Part shown: piece by piece, positions 21,553 to 32,124 of the stretch
Position numbering within the stretch: the stretch's first letter is position 1
Layout of the letters: each line of letters begins with the position of its first letter
Translations under genes and position numbers: made by a program
The notes under the pieces: model-generated
The model's input: only the letters and a program-made list of their open reading frames with translations
What the model was told of the DNA's origin: nothing
Database searches by the model: none
Source: Ypsolopha sequella
Taxonomy: Eukaryota > Arthropoda > Insecta > Lepidoptera > Ypsolophidae
DNA: 64,000 bases
Reading direction: 5' to 3'
NCBI GenBank assembly: GCA_934047225.1
Contig: OW204004.1
Span: forward strand, 3,600,401 to 3,664,400

Positions 21553-22655
21553 TGGTTGTGCGCGTATGGCCACAGACACAGTTGCTGTCGACATTTGCTG
21601 GCAGGAATCCCCATTTCTAGAGATTGTCTTTGGACCGTCCAACACCTGTTCTAAGTATGCTTAAAGTGCTCCATACACTCTGTGCTGTGATGCGCCGGCC
21701 GGCAGATGTTCAATAGGGGCTGCGACAATGATGTCTTGTTTGCGGAGCTGTGCTTTCCACATATTGGAACGTGCTTCTCGGGCATTTTTCGGATCACGAG
21801 CGGAGTTGGTCATAAAACTTTTTCAAGATTTTAAGTGACTCGGGTCGGCACTGTGAGTGTGAAGTGGGTGTCGGTGACCATGAAGCTGTTTATACCGTTC
21901 CACAGAACCTGCGACTTCTCTGCGCACGTGTGGAGGTGCGATTCCAACAAGTTGGGACAGTTTTGGCACAGGAGTCGACTCGAGGGAGCCAGTTACTAGA
22001 CGACAGATTTCGTTGACAGCAACGTCCACCTGGCATGCATGTGCAGAGTTCTTCCACACTAAGCTCTTGTATTCTACCGCTGATATGCTGAGCGCAAGGG
22101 CCGTTGTATGAAGCGTGTGAAGGTTAAAATCCCACGAGCTGCCGATCGTGCGTCGCAGGAGATTGTTTTATGTGGCTACTTTCTGTTTCGTGTTTGTCCA
22201 GTGTTGCTCAAACCCATGGTCACACCAAGATATTTTGGAGTGAATAAAGGTATGATACAAAGGATTACCCTGCCAGGTGATGTTCAGTTTTCTGGACGCC
22301 TCTTTGTTTCGGAGATGAAATGCTGAAACTTGAGTTTTCTTAGGATTAGGTTTTAGGTGGTTGCTAAGGTAGTAGGACGATAGATTGTCCAAGCCCATTG
22401 AAAGATCATGTTCTTCAGCTTCGAACGACTATTCTTGAGATGTCATAGCCAATCATCGGGGAGGATAAGATGTTTTAGAATCTAAATTTTAGACCCTCGA
22501 GGATTGGCTGGTCGTTGGTGTAGATATTGAACAGAGTTAGAGCCAGAATGATGCCTTGTGGTAACCCCTTCCACTTGCTATTATGCGTTTGAACGGACAC
22601 GTAGAGCATTCGATTGCTGAGGACTGCTCTTGCACTGCGTTCTATTTTTATGGAT
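21553..22655 (-). mobile_element. LINE reverse-transcriptase pseudogene
   Basis: The minus strand shows, in order and across several frames, GLPQGIILALTLFNIYTND (RT motif B region, near 22570-22510), NHLKPNPKKTQVSAFHLRN (near 22350), PKYLGVTMG (near 22225), WKNSAHACQVDVAVNEICRL (near 22050), IAPPHVRREVAG (near 21935) and a GRSKDN/KWGF/CVCG tail near 21640-21570. This order is that of a Jockey/BS-like LINE C-terminal half. Multiple frameshifts and stops make it dead. It is cut at its 3' side by the MITE at 21410. Confidence 0.75.
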
Positions 22656-22661
22656 CGATTG

Positions 22662-23003
22662 TTATTTGTTACAAAATGTTAAGAATTAATTATAACGGCC
22701 AATATACAACTTTTAGATAAAAGCAATCTATAACAATAGTTCACTACATTATTAAACGTATTTTGATTGATATTATGTTAGTTTTAAAATAATTAGATTT
22801 TCCGTAAGAGTGATTTTAGAACAATTAAATTGAAAAATTCTAAAATCACTTATGGAAGGTGCAATTATTTTGAAGCTATCATAATATCAATTAAAATGCG
22901 TTAATCATAATGATAAACTATACATTGTTATACATTGCTCTTATCTAAAAGTTGTATTTCGGCCGTTATAATTATTTCTTAATTTCTTATTTTGTAACGA
23001 ATA
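22662..23003. mobile_element. MITE with about 80-bp TIRs
   Basis: The left arm TTGTTACAAAATGTTAAGAA...TATAACGGCC...ACAACTTTTAGATAA is answered by its complement ending GTAACGAATA at 23003. The interior has a smaller CTAAAATCACTTAT stem. It ends about six bases before exon B. Confidence 0.75.
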
Positions 23004-23008
23004 CTGAG

Positions 23009-23174
23009 AATCGACCCTTAATTCCACCGAAATATCCTGGTATTCTCACCTTCAAATCATGGTTTTCAAAATATGGATATGTCAATCCTATCTTACTCAA
23101 GAAAGCATCTTCCGTAGAAGCAATTACAGATAGAGATCATTACAAAACCATGAAACCTCCATCAAAATCCTTTG
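23009..23174 (+). CDS. Exon B of the unknown split gene
   Basis: An open stretch of 55 codons: NRPLIPPKYPGILTFKSWFS, KYGYVNPILLKKASS, ITDRDHYKTMKPPSKSF. The donor is TTTG followed by GTTCGT at 23175, leaving in phase 1. Exon C enters in phase 1, giving SFG-TAKIAF across the join. The best acceptor is TACTGAG ending 23008 (entry phase 0). The pyrimidine-rich tract before it belongs to the MITE ending at 23003, so this boundary is the weakest part of the model. Function not recognised. The lysine/proline-rich peptide and balanced codons argue for real coding. Confidence 0.5.
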
Positions 23175-23176
23175 GT

Positions 23177-23957
23177 TCGTTTAATTATTATTATTATTAT
23201 TATGTAGGTACACTTTTCAGTCACGGGCCCATAGGGACAGGGACCCGGTCATTTGAAAGGCATTCATGGGGCCGAAGCCAACATTGAAGAGGCCTTTGGT
23301 ACCATTTAATCTAAATGTGAGATGGCTGCATCCATGGGGGCCTCTCCCTCAATGTATCATTGAGATACACTAACGGACAGTCCCCCACAGTTGCCAAACT
23401 ATTGCCAGGAAGGAAGCGACTTGGAGTGGCCTTTGAGGATGGGATGCTAAATGGGCCGGATAACAGGGCTTTGGAGTGAGATAACGGACATCTGCCTCGA
23501 AAATCTCTCACAAATTAAAGTATGGCAGATGGTGACCTGATGCTTGATAACTATCCAACAGGATAGCCGTTGTGGGCCCCCTATCTAGCCACCATGGGGC
23601 GGCCAGGGGGCCACACTATATAAGTAGCTAAGGTTGTCGAGAGGTGAGTCTGCGGGGCGCAAGATCCTTATACAATCAAGTGCCCCCGGCGTTATGACAT
23701 TTTACACTTCCAACCTGGAGCATAGGTTCCGTTCTTACATCTCCACTCTGGCCGGCTGGTTAAAGCAAGCGCAGAGGCAGGGGGTGTGTTGCTGTGTGTA
23801 TGTGTGTGTGTAGCGCATGTGTGATAGTGTCCCCTGGAGGTAGGGTCCGTGGTGTCGCCACTCACCATCGGCTCGCCACAAGCCGCCCTGCGGTGACTGA
23901 TTGCACTGGACGTACTGGACATACCAGAGGGCGATGTGGTCGTCACATCCCTACGCC
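23177..23957 (-). mobile_element. TAA-tailed non-LTR retroposon
   Basis: A GC-rich block whose minus-strand 3' end is a run of TAA units (plus-strand ATTATTATTATTATTAT at 23187-23202). The sequence TTAATTATTATTA occurs at both borders (near 23180 and 23958), a likely target duplication. It contains a TG microsatellite near 23793-23812. No RT domain is visible, so it is a 5'-truncated LINE or a SINE. It begins within four bases of the exon B donor. Confidence 0.6.
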
Positions 23958-24099
23958 TTAATTATTATTATTTGTTTTATCCTTCTAAGATATGACGTTA
24001 CTTTTTAAAATATTCAGAGTTTGTGCTTATATACGAGTACAGGCGTACTTAAGAATAATTGAAATGAGAATAATAAAATAAATAAACATACTTTTTCAG

Positions 24100-24286
24100 G
24101 AACAGCTAAGATAGCGTTCGACCCAAGAGACAGATTAGATGAAATAGAAGCTGGGATGACAAGGGGAACAATTGAAATGAATAAGATAGCCAAAGTGAGA
24201 GATATAAACCGTCAGTTCCTAGTGCATGCACGGTACAAAATCTCTTTTGCGCTTCTGCAGCGGGAACCATTGAGAAGAGACGTAAG
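24100..24286 (+). CDS. Exon C of the unknown split gene
   Basis: Acceptor CTTTTTCAG ends at 24099 and donor GTAAG-GTACGG starts at 24287. Entry is phase 1 and exit phase 2, both matching the neighbouring exons B and D. It encodes about 62 residues: TAKIAFDPRDRLDEIEAGMT, NKIAKVRDINRQFLVHARYK, ISFALLQREPLRRDVR. It is rich in Arg, Lys, Asp and Glu and likely helical. No catalytic motif recognised. An alternative donor five bases earlier (GTAAGG) would leave in phase 0 and break the join, so the later one is preferred. Confidence 0.65.
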
Positions 24287-24664
24287 GTACGGACGCCAGC
24301 ATGATAGACTACCTATTGGCAGTTCTTACTGCGACGCGACGTCATAGCCGTTATCCGTTAATATTGCAAGTAGGGAGCTTCAACTGCAGGTGACTGTACG
24401 CTCGAATTTTTTGTGAGGTATCTACTGCATTTTCATATGTCGTTACCTATTTTATTAAATATAAGTAAACTTAACCTTTATTTTTTTTTATTTCTCCATA
24501 TTATTATTTATTATAAAAAACTATTAGACATCGACTATTTAATTATATTACATTAAAACCGACCTGTAATAAGTGTATGTGATATGCCCACATTACATTA
24601 ATAAAATACTTATTTCATTTCATTAATCATTAATATGAAATATTCCTTGATATTTAATCATAAA

Positions 24665-25123
24665 TATACAGGATGATTGGTAATTCGACCTATTCCTTTA
24701 AATGGGTTATACTAGAGATCATTTCCAACAAATTAAGTCCTATCAACTAGATGTCGAAAATGAATTGTCTCCGAGTTACGAAGGTTTTCATATTATTTTT
24801 TAATTTTCAGACTATTAAACAAAAACAAACAATTTAAAAATAACTATTCCTCTCTCAGCACTTATTTATTATATTTCTGATCAATGATAAATGAGTGATC
24901 ATTTATAAAAAAAATACGTGCCCCGAATTCCCATAATCTCAGAATTAAAAGGTCGTAAGTGGAAAAAAAACCTTTTTTATTTTGTAATTTTTGAAATATC
25001 AACGTGTTTTACTTGAAAAAAAATATAATTTTCGACCCCTAGTTGATAGGCATTATTTGTTGGAAATGATCCCTAGTATAACCCCTTTAAAGGAATAGGT
25101 CGAATTACCAATCATCCTGTATA
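24665..25123. mobile_element. Fold-back MITE, TATACAGGATGATTGG ends
   Basis: The left arm TATACAGGATGATTGGTAAT continues through TAGAGATCATTTCCAACAAA and a CTATCAACTAG block. The right arm is its complement, ending CCTGTATA. The non-coding centre includes an ATTTCTGATCAATGATAAAT motif. Confidence 0.8.
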
Positions 25124-25189
25124 CAAATGATTTTTTTTTCTATTCTCATTGTCATCTTGTAAATAATATCTGTCCTGTCATCCTGTCAT

Positions 25190-25326
25190 CATTATTACTC
25201 CAACTGATCGGCATCTTCAACGGTGCTAAAGATGCTGTGACATACGGACAGACGGACGGACGGACAACGAAGTCTCACCATAAAGGTTCCTTTTGTACAT
25301 TTTAGGTATTACGGAACCCTAAAAAT
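25190..25326 (+). repeat. 3' part of the CGGCCAAGTGCGAG element
   Basis: AACGGTGCTAAAGATG, GACAGACGGACGGACGGACA, TCTCACCATAAAGGTTCC and TTACGGAACCCTAAAAA match the right third of 36391-37245. Confidence 0.65.
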
Positions 25327-25394
25327 GGGAGGAAGTAATTTAATTTTATGAGGAAGAATATTATGATATGAAGATCAGACAAAATAATTATAAT

Positions 25395-25790
25395 AGTAGT
25401 TTATGCTACAAGGGCGCAAATGAATAAATTACGAGGACGATTTAACACACGAGCGTAGCGAGTGTTTTAAACGTAACCGAGTAATTTATTGCTTTTACGC
25501 CCGTGTATCATACTACATTTTTCAATGCATAGTGTGAGGAAATGAAAACAAATATAATCTTGTGAACTTTAAATTATAATTGGCTCAAAAGGACTGTATC
25601 CATAGCCGTTAAACGGTGTAAAAAAAGTATAACGTCTATGGTACACAGGAAAGGCTGCAGGTTAGCCAACCATTGTAAATAAATAAAAAAAAATATATTA
25701 AAGCCCTAGGGCAAAATAATCAACTTTCTGTTCGGTTTTGATGCATAAAAAGTGGGCCTTTACGAGCACTTGCATTGAAAAAATACTTAT
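25395..25790 (-). repeat. Interspersed repeat family C, copy 2
   Basis: The reverse of 49490-49850, including the part beyond copy 1 (GGTTAGCCAACCATTG, AAGCCCTAGGGCAAAATAAT, TTTTGATGCATAAAAAGTGG). Confidence 0.75.
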
Positions 25791-25796
25791 TAAACA

Positions 25797-26122
25797 GCAG
25801 CGGCAGCTCGGGGGTAGAACGCTGGCCTCTCAATCTTGAGATCAAGGTTCGATCCCCTTTCTGGGATGCACCAATTTATGTGCATAGTATTTATTCTTAC
25901 TTACCACTTGCTGAATGGTGAAGGAAAATATCGCAAGGAAACCTGCATGCCCTAAAAAGCGTGTGTCCCCGAAGAACTATGATAGGGTTCACCACTCATC
26001 ACGTTGGGACGCAATAATCGTTGGTGAAACGCGGATGTACCGAGTGTGGATTGAGACTTGCATTTCGCAGCTTACACTAGGAACACCTCTGGCACCCCCT
26101 CGGGGATTCATGACGTGATGAT
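25797..26122 (+). mobile_element. tRNA-derived SINE, full length
   Basis: The head resembles a tRNA: GCAGCTCGGGGGTAGAACGC (A box) and GGTTCGATCCC (B box). The body is shared by all SINEs here: TTCACCACTCATCACG, GGTGAAACGCGGATGTACC, CACTAGGAACACCTCTGGCA, CTCGGGGATTCATGACGTGA. RNA polymerase III would transcribe it from the internal boxes. Confidence 0.8.
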
Positions 26123-26301
26123 ATGTGTATATTAATTATACGAAAATTCAAATCACCAGCCAGGGAAGACCTAAAAAGTCAGTGTGGCAACATTCACTCT
26201 TTTGAATTCTTTGCTATGTCTTTTCATTAAGGCGCCTATTACTACTGCTATCTTTTTTTCTTTGCGATTACAAGAAAATCTGTATATAACGGGCCACAAG
26301 A

Positions 26302-26957
26302 TTAAGGCGATATGTAAAAGTTTAAGCGTCCCTGTTACTCCATATGCGAAAAAATCCTCAGTACGAGAGGGACGGATTCGTGGAAAAGTGGCAAAAAGTT
26401 GTTTTTTTATTAATATAAAATGTACTAAAGTCGCTATCAAAATTTCGTTTAACCAGCGGGCCTATTATGTATCTCTAGTTGCCTTCTGGACTGGGTGTCT
26501 ATCATCAAAAACATAGATATACTATCGAATTCCGATGTCCTAAGGATATGTTCGCACTTGAAGTGACGACACAGATTGTTAATAGTTCAATACCCACTAA
26601 AGGCAATTTTGAAATTTCAGTATTTATCTATGTTTTTGATGATAGGCACCTCGTTCAGTTGGCAACTAAAGATACAGAATAGGGGGGCAGGTCCTAGATA
26701 CCGTTAAAACTCATCTAATAAAATATAGCTGCAGTCTATATGTCATTCTAAATTATCAAACCAGGAGAATTGGTGTCGAGAATTGGTGTTCTATCGAGCC
26801 GAATTTCTCCAATCGCGTTTCTGTTTTAACATATCCCTAGAAAAATAATCCAAAAATAATGTACTATTTAAATAAATATTTTATCAAAGTAATACATTAT
26901 TTACTGAAATAGATATGCAAGTCCTTAAAGTGTCGTTTTTTTTCCGTAGCGCCTTAA
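26302..26957 (+). mobile_element. TTAA-bounded MITE, copy 1 (interrupted)
   Basis: It begins TTAAGGCGATATG and ends GCGCCTTAA, both within TTAA, as for piggyBac-type insertions. It shares GTCCCTGTTACTCCATATGC and GGGACGGATTCGTGG with copies at 48737-49156 (420 bp) and 30697-31119 (423 bp, reverse). This copy is 656 bp. Removing the 238-bp MITE at 26453-26690 leaves 418 bp, in line with the others. Confidence 0.8.
26453..26690. mobile_element. MITE (CCAGC family) nested in TTAA MITE
   Basis: The inverted copy of 5044-5282, from CCAGCGGGCCTATTATGTAT to GATACAGAATAGGGGGGCAG. The uninterrupted relative at 48885-48900 shows the empty site (GTTTAACAAGTTCCCAGA). Confidence 0.8.
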
Positions 26958-27051
26958 TCCTTGCGGAACTCCGGCCTTTGCCGTAAAAAAATAAAAAAAT
27001 AAAATTAATGTTAACCGTTATTTAAAAACAACATCATGATTGATATTTCAG

Positions 27052-27424
27052 GTACAAACTTGGTTACCTTTTTAACAAACTAAAAAGGCTACACCTAAAC
27101 GAGAAAAACATCGTCAACGTAGCACAACGGCACTACTTATGGAATGGTACAGATGATGCTGCAGTAAAGTATAACCGAAGGAAACAGTGGATGATAGTCC
27201 TACGGCTTTATGAAAAAATGATACACCTGGACGTTGATGTAAAGGATGTCATAAATACCATGAGGAAACTGAAGAAGGAGTTGCAAGACGAATACAGTGA
27301 AATTCAGGAGTTTTTACAGTATTCAAATGATTTGGAGAGAAAGGAAGCAAAAAATAGAAAAAAAAAGACAACAACAACAACTCAAAGAATGTATATGTGG
27401 GATAAACACACACAAAGAGGTTAA
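27052..27424 (+). CDS. Terminal exon D of the unknown split gene
   Basis: The acceptor TGATATTTCAG ends at 27051. Entry phase 2 matches exon C. It encodes about 123 residues to a TAA at 27422-27424: YKLGYLFNKLKRLHLNEKNI, VAQRHYLWNG, RKQWMIVLRLYEKMIHLDVD, then a heptad-like MRKLKKELQDEYSEIQEFLQ coiled-coil segment and a Lys/Thr-rich tail (KNRKKKTTTTTQRMY). There is no signal peptide, membrane segment or enzyme motif. The C-terminal coiled coil and basic tail suggest a structural or nucleic-acid-associated protein, but that is inference only. Together exons B-D give about 240 residues. Confidence 0.65.
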
Positions 27425-28197
27425 AAAGAAAGTTGGTGGTGTACTTATTTCTAAGGAAATCCCTATAGCTTAATTTCTAAAAGATTTTTTTTTCAGAGAA
27501 TATTCGTCATTTTAGAACAAAGTTTCCATTATTTTGGTATATAAAATTTCTTAAACAATTGTCCGATATGACGTCACTTGAAAATTTTAGACATTATACT
27601 GATTGAAAAAAAGTGGTCTGTTTCTGTCTACTTATGTGTCATCCAGCTGTCAAACTATTATAAATTTATCTTGATAGCAAAGGACACATTTCTAAGAAGC
27701 CATTCCTCAAGTGACGTCACACGAAGGCAAATGGAAATTGAAGCTTTTTCAAAAAAATATTCATCATGTGGTTTTTAGACCACAAGTTCTAAAATACGGC
27801 TTATTAAACGTAAATCACAATGTTTTATTTTAACGTTCAGCAAGTGGTAAGTATAAGGTAAGAATTAATACAAATACTATGCACATCAAATCCGAAAATT
27901 GGCACGCGATATGGATATTGATTTGTTTACTTTGTAATTCAGATTTTAAGGTTTAAGATCAATTGTTTCTTTGTTTGTGTTTATTTAGATAAATATTTGT
28001 ACGCCATATTTGGCAGATTTTTGAGGAATGACATATTTAAGCATATTTTTAAATTTTTTATTTTTAAAGATTATTAATTTTTAATTTTTAAATTTTTAAT
28101 TTTATTATTAATTTTTAAATTATTAATTATTAATTATTATTAATTTTTATTATTAATTTTATTAATTTTTAAACACCAAAAGTCAAACAAATAAACT
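27425..28197. other. 3' flank of exon D, no second gene
   Basis: AT-rich. ATTAAA at 27803 could serve as the polyadenylation signal. The inverted pair ATGACGTCACTTGA (27568) / TCAAGTGACGTCAC (27707) bounds a fold-back of about 160 bp. From 28040 the sequence is nearly all A and T. Confidence 0.4.
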
Positions 28198-28216
28198 TTT
28201 CTATTCTATTCTATTC
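28198..28216 (+). repeat. TTCTA tail of a decayed retroposon
   Basis: AATAAACTTTTCTATTCTAT, the same tail type as at 1181-1218 and 4374-4389. Confidence 0.5.
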
Positions 28217-28414
28217 CAGGCATGGTGGGCCTCCTGGTTTTTTGCCTTTGAGCTGTCCTCTTACTCCCCCCCGAATCACTTCGAGGGGGTCTCCAAGTAA
28301 GATGGTGATACCTCCACAGTCGAGCCCGGCATCAGCTCTACCACCTGTTTCTTTTTTTTATTCACTTTTTTGTTATTTAAGTTTTAAATCTTGTTTATGT
28401 ACATACAATAACTA

Positions 28415-28622
28415 AACACGTAGGGAAACCTGCATGCCTAAAAGCGTGTATTTGTGCCCGAAGAACGTAGGGTTCACCACTCATCACGTTGGAACGTAAT
28501 AATCGTCGGTGAAATGCGGGTGCACCGAGTGTGCACTGTGACTTGCATTTCACAGTTACCCTAGGAACACCTCTGACATCCCCTCGGGGATTCATGTCGT
28601 GACCATATATAATAAGTAAACC
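28415..28622 (+). mobile_element. SINE body, tRNA head missing
   Basis: AGGGAAACCTGCATGCC, GTTCACCACTCATCACG, GGTGAAATGCGGGTGCACC and CTCGGGGATTCATGTCGTGA match the SINE body of 25797-26122. The 5' head is absent. Confidence 0.75.
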
Positions 28623-29038
28623 CAATTTTTTTTTTACCCTTCTTCCCTGCACCGGACCCTGGATGTTTCTACTAGACAATAAGAACAAGGAACAAGGAAG
28701 TCGGAAGAGTTTAATAAATTTGTCATCTGATGCGTGTGCGCATAGCTAAGCCTTGTAGACCCATGCGTCGCGTCGCATACTAACATGACTATACAAACTG
28801 TAGAGTATCTTTTAATATAGTGGAAAATAGTGTTTTGTAACTTCTAGGGTTACATTTTAAAAATAAATTTTTGAAAATAGAAATAAATATTAAAATAAAT
28901 AAATAAATATAAATGTAAAACAGATGCTTTTGAATGTCAGTCTGTCAAACTTTAAGATACACGAATGAGGACAACGATTTCAGCACGTACAATGGAGATG
29001 ACATCAGGCTATACACATTGGACTTTGAACCTATCTTA

Positions 29039-29305
29039 TATAAGGTCTTTCAATTTAAATGGAACGTAATTTAAGAGGGGATTCAGTATCATTAATACAT
29101 CACATTCCACTGCAAAGTACTTTTTTTTGCGCGAACTTTTTCTTCACTTGTCCGTACAAACTGAGTCAGCTGATCGGACCATTTTGTACTGAGAAGCGAA
29201 AAAAAAGTTCGCGCAAAAACAAGTGCTTTGCAGTGGCATGTGATGTATTAACGATACTGAATCACCTCCTGAATTACTTTCAGTTTAAATTGAAAGACCT
29301 TATGT
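29039..29305. mobile_element. Fold-back MITE, TATAAGGTCTTTC ends
   Basis: Arms of about 120 bp: ATAAGGTCTTTCAATTTAAA...GTATCATTAATACATCACAT...AAAGTACTTTTTTTTGCGCG and complement, around a loop containing GTCAGCTGATCGGACC. Confidence 0.8.
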
Positions 29306-30696
29306 AGTACTGCAAGTGGTATAGCCTAATCTGATCTCCACCATACTTGAGTAATTGAGTACCTACTGAGATGGTCCAGAGATGGCGCTCCAAAAAATTT
29401 TAGCAATATATCACCTGATGGATAGCATCGAAGATATTTAGGATGAATTGCGCTCCCAAAAGGGAGAGATGGGGATTCTAGAGAATTCCGCGAAATCAAC
29501 GTAGCTGATGAATTACTGACAATACGCAATTGCAGGTAACCACCCTCCTAGTACGGATTTATGCCGGAACATAACCATATAGAACATAAAAAGCGGTTTT
29601 ATAAGTACCTATATTGCTTATCCGATGTTATAATACTAAATTACAAAACCGCGATTATGCACTGTGATTGCCCCACCAATCAACAACGCGTTGTTGGTTG
29701 CAACCACGGAGGAACAACCATAGTCTTTGGTTGCAACGGTGAGGTGACATAAGTCCCGCACTGCCACGCCCCCTTTATCCTTGTGGCTTCTAATTTTTGA
29801 AGCTCAGGCAGCATTACCAGACGACGCACCTGAGGTTCATGAAAGAGTGTTCTTCTTCTTATTCTTCGTGAAATTGTTAGTTCACGAGGCCCCTTAACGC
29901 CTGGATTTTCTTAAGATTTATACAAAAGGTAAAAACTGAATGTGAAGTCAACAGCTTACTTTCTTTATATTTTTTTCATAAGTATTATCTAGCGACATAT
30001 ATGTACTTACGTTCGTATACAGCCCAAAAAGCAAAATTTGATGAAATACCATCATAATATTAGCTGTCAGGATATAGTGAATATTGCTTCATTTTTACGC
30101 AAAGTTTAGCAAATTGTATAATTTTTAACTATTCTGGAAATAAAAAAGACAGAAATACATACGCCGCTCATGTAAAGAAGACAATTTTCTATAAATAAAC
30201 AGTAACCGTTTCATGGAAAACAGTTTTTACCTGAAACCATTTCACAAATTCGACGCTTTTTTAATGTCTCGCCATCTTGCACCTTTTAATGAGAGGTGGG
30301 TCGGAGTGCAGTGTGGCGGGTAAGGGAAACATATATAAAGATGTGTGCAAAGTTTCATTGAGATCAAAGGCATCAGGAAGTCACAAACACCTAAAGCATT
30401 TATATGGCCATACCCTGAGCGGTATGGCCCACCTTAAAATAAGAAATAATGTCATGCAAAGACGATATTTTTGATGGTCTTATTGGGACACTCGTACGGT
30501 CTATTAAGAATCTCATTTCCCCCAATCCTTTCCATTATGTTACAGTTGCACAAAATCTATAAATTTTAATAAATGTAAACTTGTTGTTAAATCGGTGATC
30601 CTGCGAAGGCATCCATTTTGCTTTGTTTCAATTTTAATTTGAGCGCCTTTCCACAACCGACATTCATTTCGTTGCTGCAACTGCGCAAAGTTTGAT
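29306..30696. other. Spacer, no gene seen
   Basis: Short palindromes occur (AACAACGCGTTGTT at 29681). A fragment near 30330-30430 (GTGTGCAAAGTTTCATTGAG, TATGGCCATACCCTGAGCGG) looks repeat-derived. No supported exon. Confidence 0.35.
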
Positions 30697-31119
30697 TTAA
30701 GGCGATACAAAAAAAAAATTTTTTTTTCGAGTCCATTTACTCCACTATAACGTCATTTACGTATTTCATTTTTGGGTAAATGTTTATTGAGTATTTGATT
30801 AAGATTCTCACTGAAGGAAAACGCGATGGGATGAAATTTTCTCGATAGAATTTAATTCCGAAAAGACCTCTAAATTGTTTTATTTTTTCCTGTAATTCTG
30901 AAATCCTACCTAATTTCATTGTGAAATTGCATTCAAAATGTGGATATTATGTATTTGTGAAGTCTTCTTGAAAATCTTTTTGACAAAATAGCTTAGTACA
31001 TTTTATATTATTAAAACACCGACTTTTTGCTACTTTTCCACGAATCCGTCCCACTCGCGCTGAGGGTTTTTTCGCATATGGAGTAAAAGGGACGCTATAA
31101 CTTTTACATATCGCCTTAA
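30697..31119 (-). mobile_element. TTAA-bounded MITE, copy 2
   Basis: Starts TTAAGGCGATAC and ends ACATATCGCCTTAA. The core CCACGAATCCGTCCCACTCG is the complement of the core in 26302-26957 and 48737-49156. 423 bp. Confidence 0.75.
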
Positions 31120-31499
31120 GCATAATGTAAGTGTAACAATATAGCGAATTATGACCTTTGCCCAGGTACCCAGGTAGAAGCAGGGGTGGCCTGCTTCTAT
31201 ATCTATGAGTAATTGCCCCTCCCCCTAGTTCATCCTAGTACGCCCTTGATTATGTTGTCAGGTTATCAAAATGATTGGGAAAGAAAAGTGCATATTATAT
31301 AATTAATTACCTGTAACAAAATCGATTTAGCTATAAAAATTATAAGTAATTAAAATATCAATCTAAGATTTGAAAATAAAGGTTTACAGTCACGTTAAAG
31401 GTTTACGCGACTTTCCCGAATTTTCGGCAGTTTTCTGTCATGGTCTGGTCACAGAGTGAATAAATTCGGGAAAATATAAAAATTATACAAGCTCTGTCC

Positions 31500-31600
31500 C
31501 GAACTACTAATAAAATTATTATAATTTCTGTTCATCGATCTGTATGTTTGCTCACGATTTACGTAAAAACAACTGAACGGATTTAGATGGGATTAAAACA
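31500..31600 (+). repeat. Helitron-like fragment, target of next insertion
   Basis: GCTCACGATTTACGTAAAAA followed by ACAACTGAACGGATTTAGAT has the wording of lepidopteran Helitron 5' ends. Its last 13 bases form the left copy of the target duplication of the element at 31601. Confidence 0.4.
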
Positions 31601-32106
31601 ACATTATATTATTGCAGTATAGAAACGCAGAAAGAAAAGTAAATCTGGATGTGAGGAGCTCTGAACCGGGATTCGAACCCGGGACCTCTCGCTTGCCTGG
31701 CGATTGCTCTAACCTCTGAGCTATCCAGGTCTCGACACAACTTTCCCATACTGCAATGATATTTATAGGTACCCACTTTACAGTGAGCCACTTGGCGCCT
31801 AGAGGACGCTAGTGTATTCAAAGCTAGTCAAAGACCATTGCCCATGCCCTACCGTCACCTGTTACAGCATCGGGTAGCGAAGAATACACATTTCTCTTAT
31901 CAAAACTACCTGGATAGCTCAGAGGTTAGAGCAATCGCCCGGCAAGAGAGAGGTCTCGGGTTCGAATCCCGGTTCAGAGCTCCTCACATCCAAATTTACT
32001 TTTCTTTCTGCGTTTCTATACTGCAATAATATAATGTTAATTTATATCTCCTTGCGATGGATAAATCGCCAAGTGTTCAAACATAGAAATTTATTTTTGT
32101 CATAGT
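31601..32106. mobile_element. Palindromic tRNA-like retroposon, copy 1
   Basis: The left arm (31601-31733, minus) and right arm (31906-32039, plus) are near-perfect inverse copies of a tRNA-like head plus 3' block. The head has ATAGCTCAGAGGTTAGAGCA (A box) and GGTTCGAATCCCGGTTC (B box). The block is CTCCTCACATCC...CTGCGTTTCTATACTGCAAT. A spacer of about 170 bp separates the arms. The right arm continues into a unique tail, ATCTCCTTGCGATGGATAAA to TTTTTGTCATAG. TGGGATTAAAACA (13 bp) flanks both sides (31588-31600, 32107-32119): a target duplication of LINE-mobilised size. Acceptor stems pair poorly, so these are not functional tRNA genes. Confidence 0.8.
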
Positions 32107-32124
32107 TGGGATTAAAACAGTTTA

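Noticed and set aside
23177..23957. Host coding exon in the GC-rich block
   Set aside because: A TAA tail plus duplicated TTAATTATTATTA borders identify a retroposon. Frames are short and lack domains.
24156..24347. Stand-alone ORF starting at ATG 24156
   Set aside because: The open region extends upstream to a strong acceptor and its phases match exons B and D, so it is an internal exon ending at 24286.
26184..26516. 110-codon plus-strand frame
   Set aside because: It runs across the boundary of the TTAA MITE and the nested MITE, so it is an accident of two insertions.
31640..31740. Functional tRNA gene (minus strand; also 31908-31982 plus)
   Set aside because: A and B boxes are good, but the acceptor stem pairs poorly and the sequence belongs to a palindromic retroposon with target duplications.
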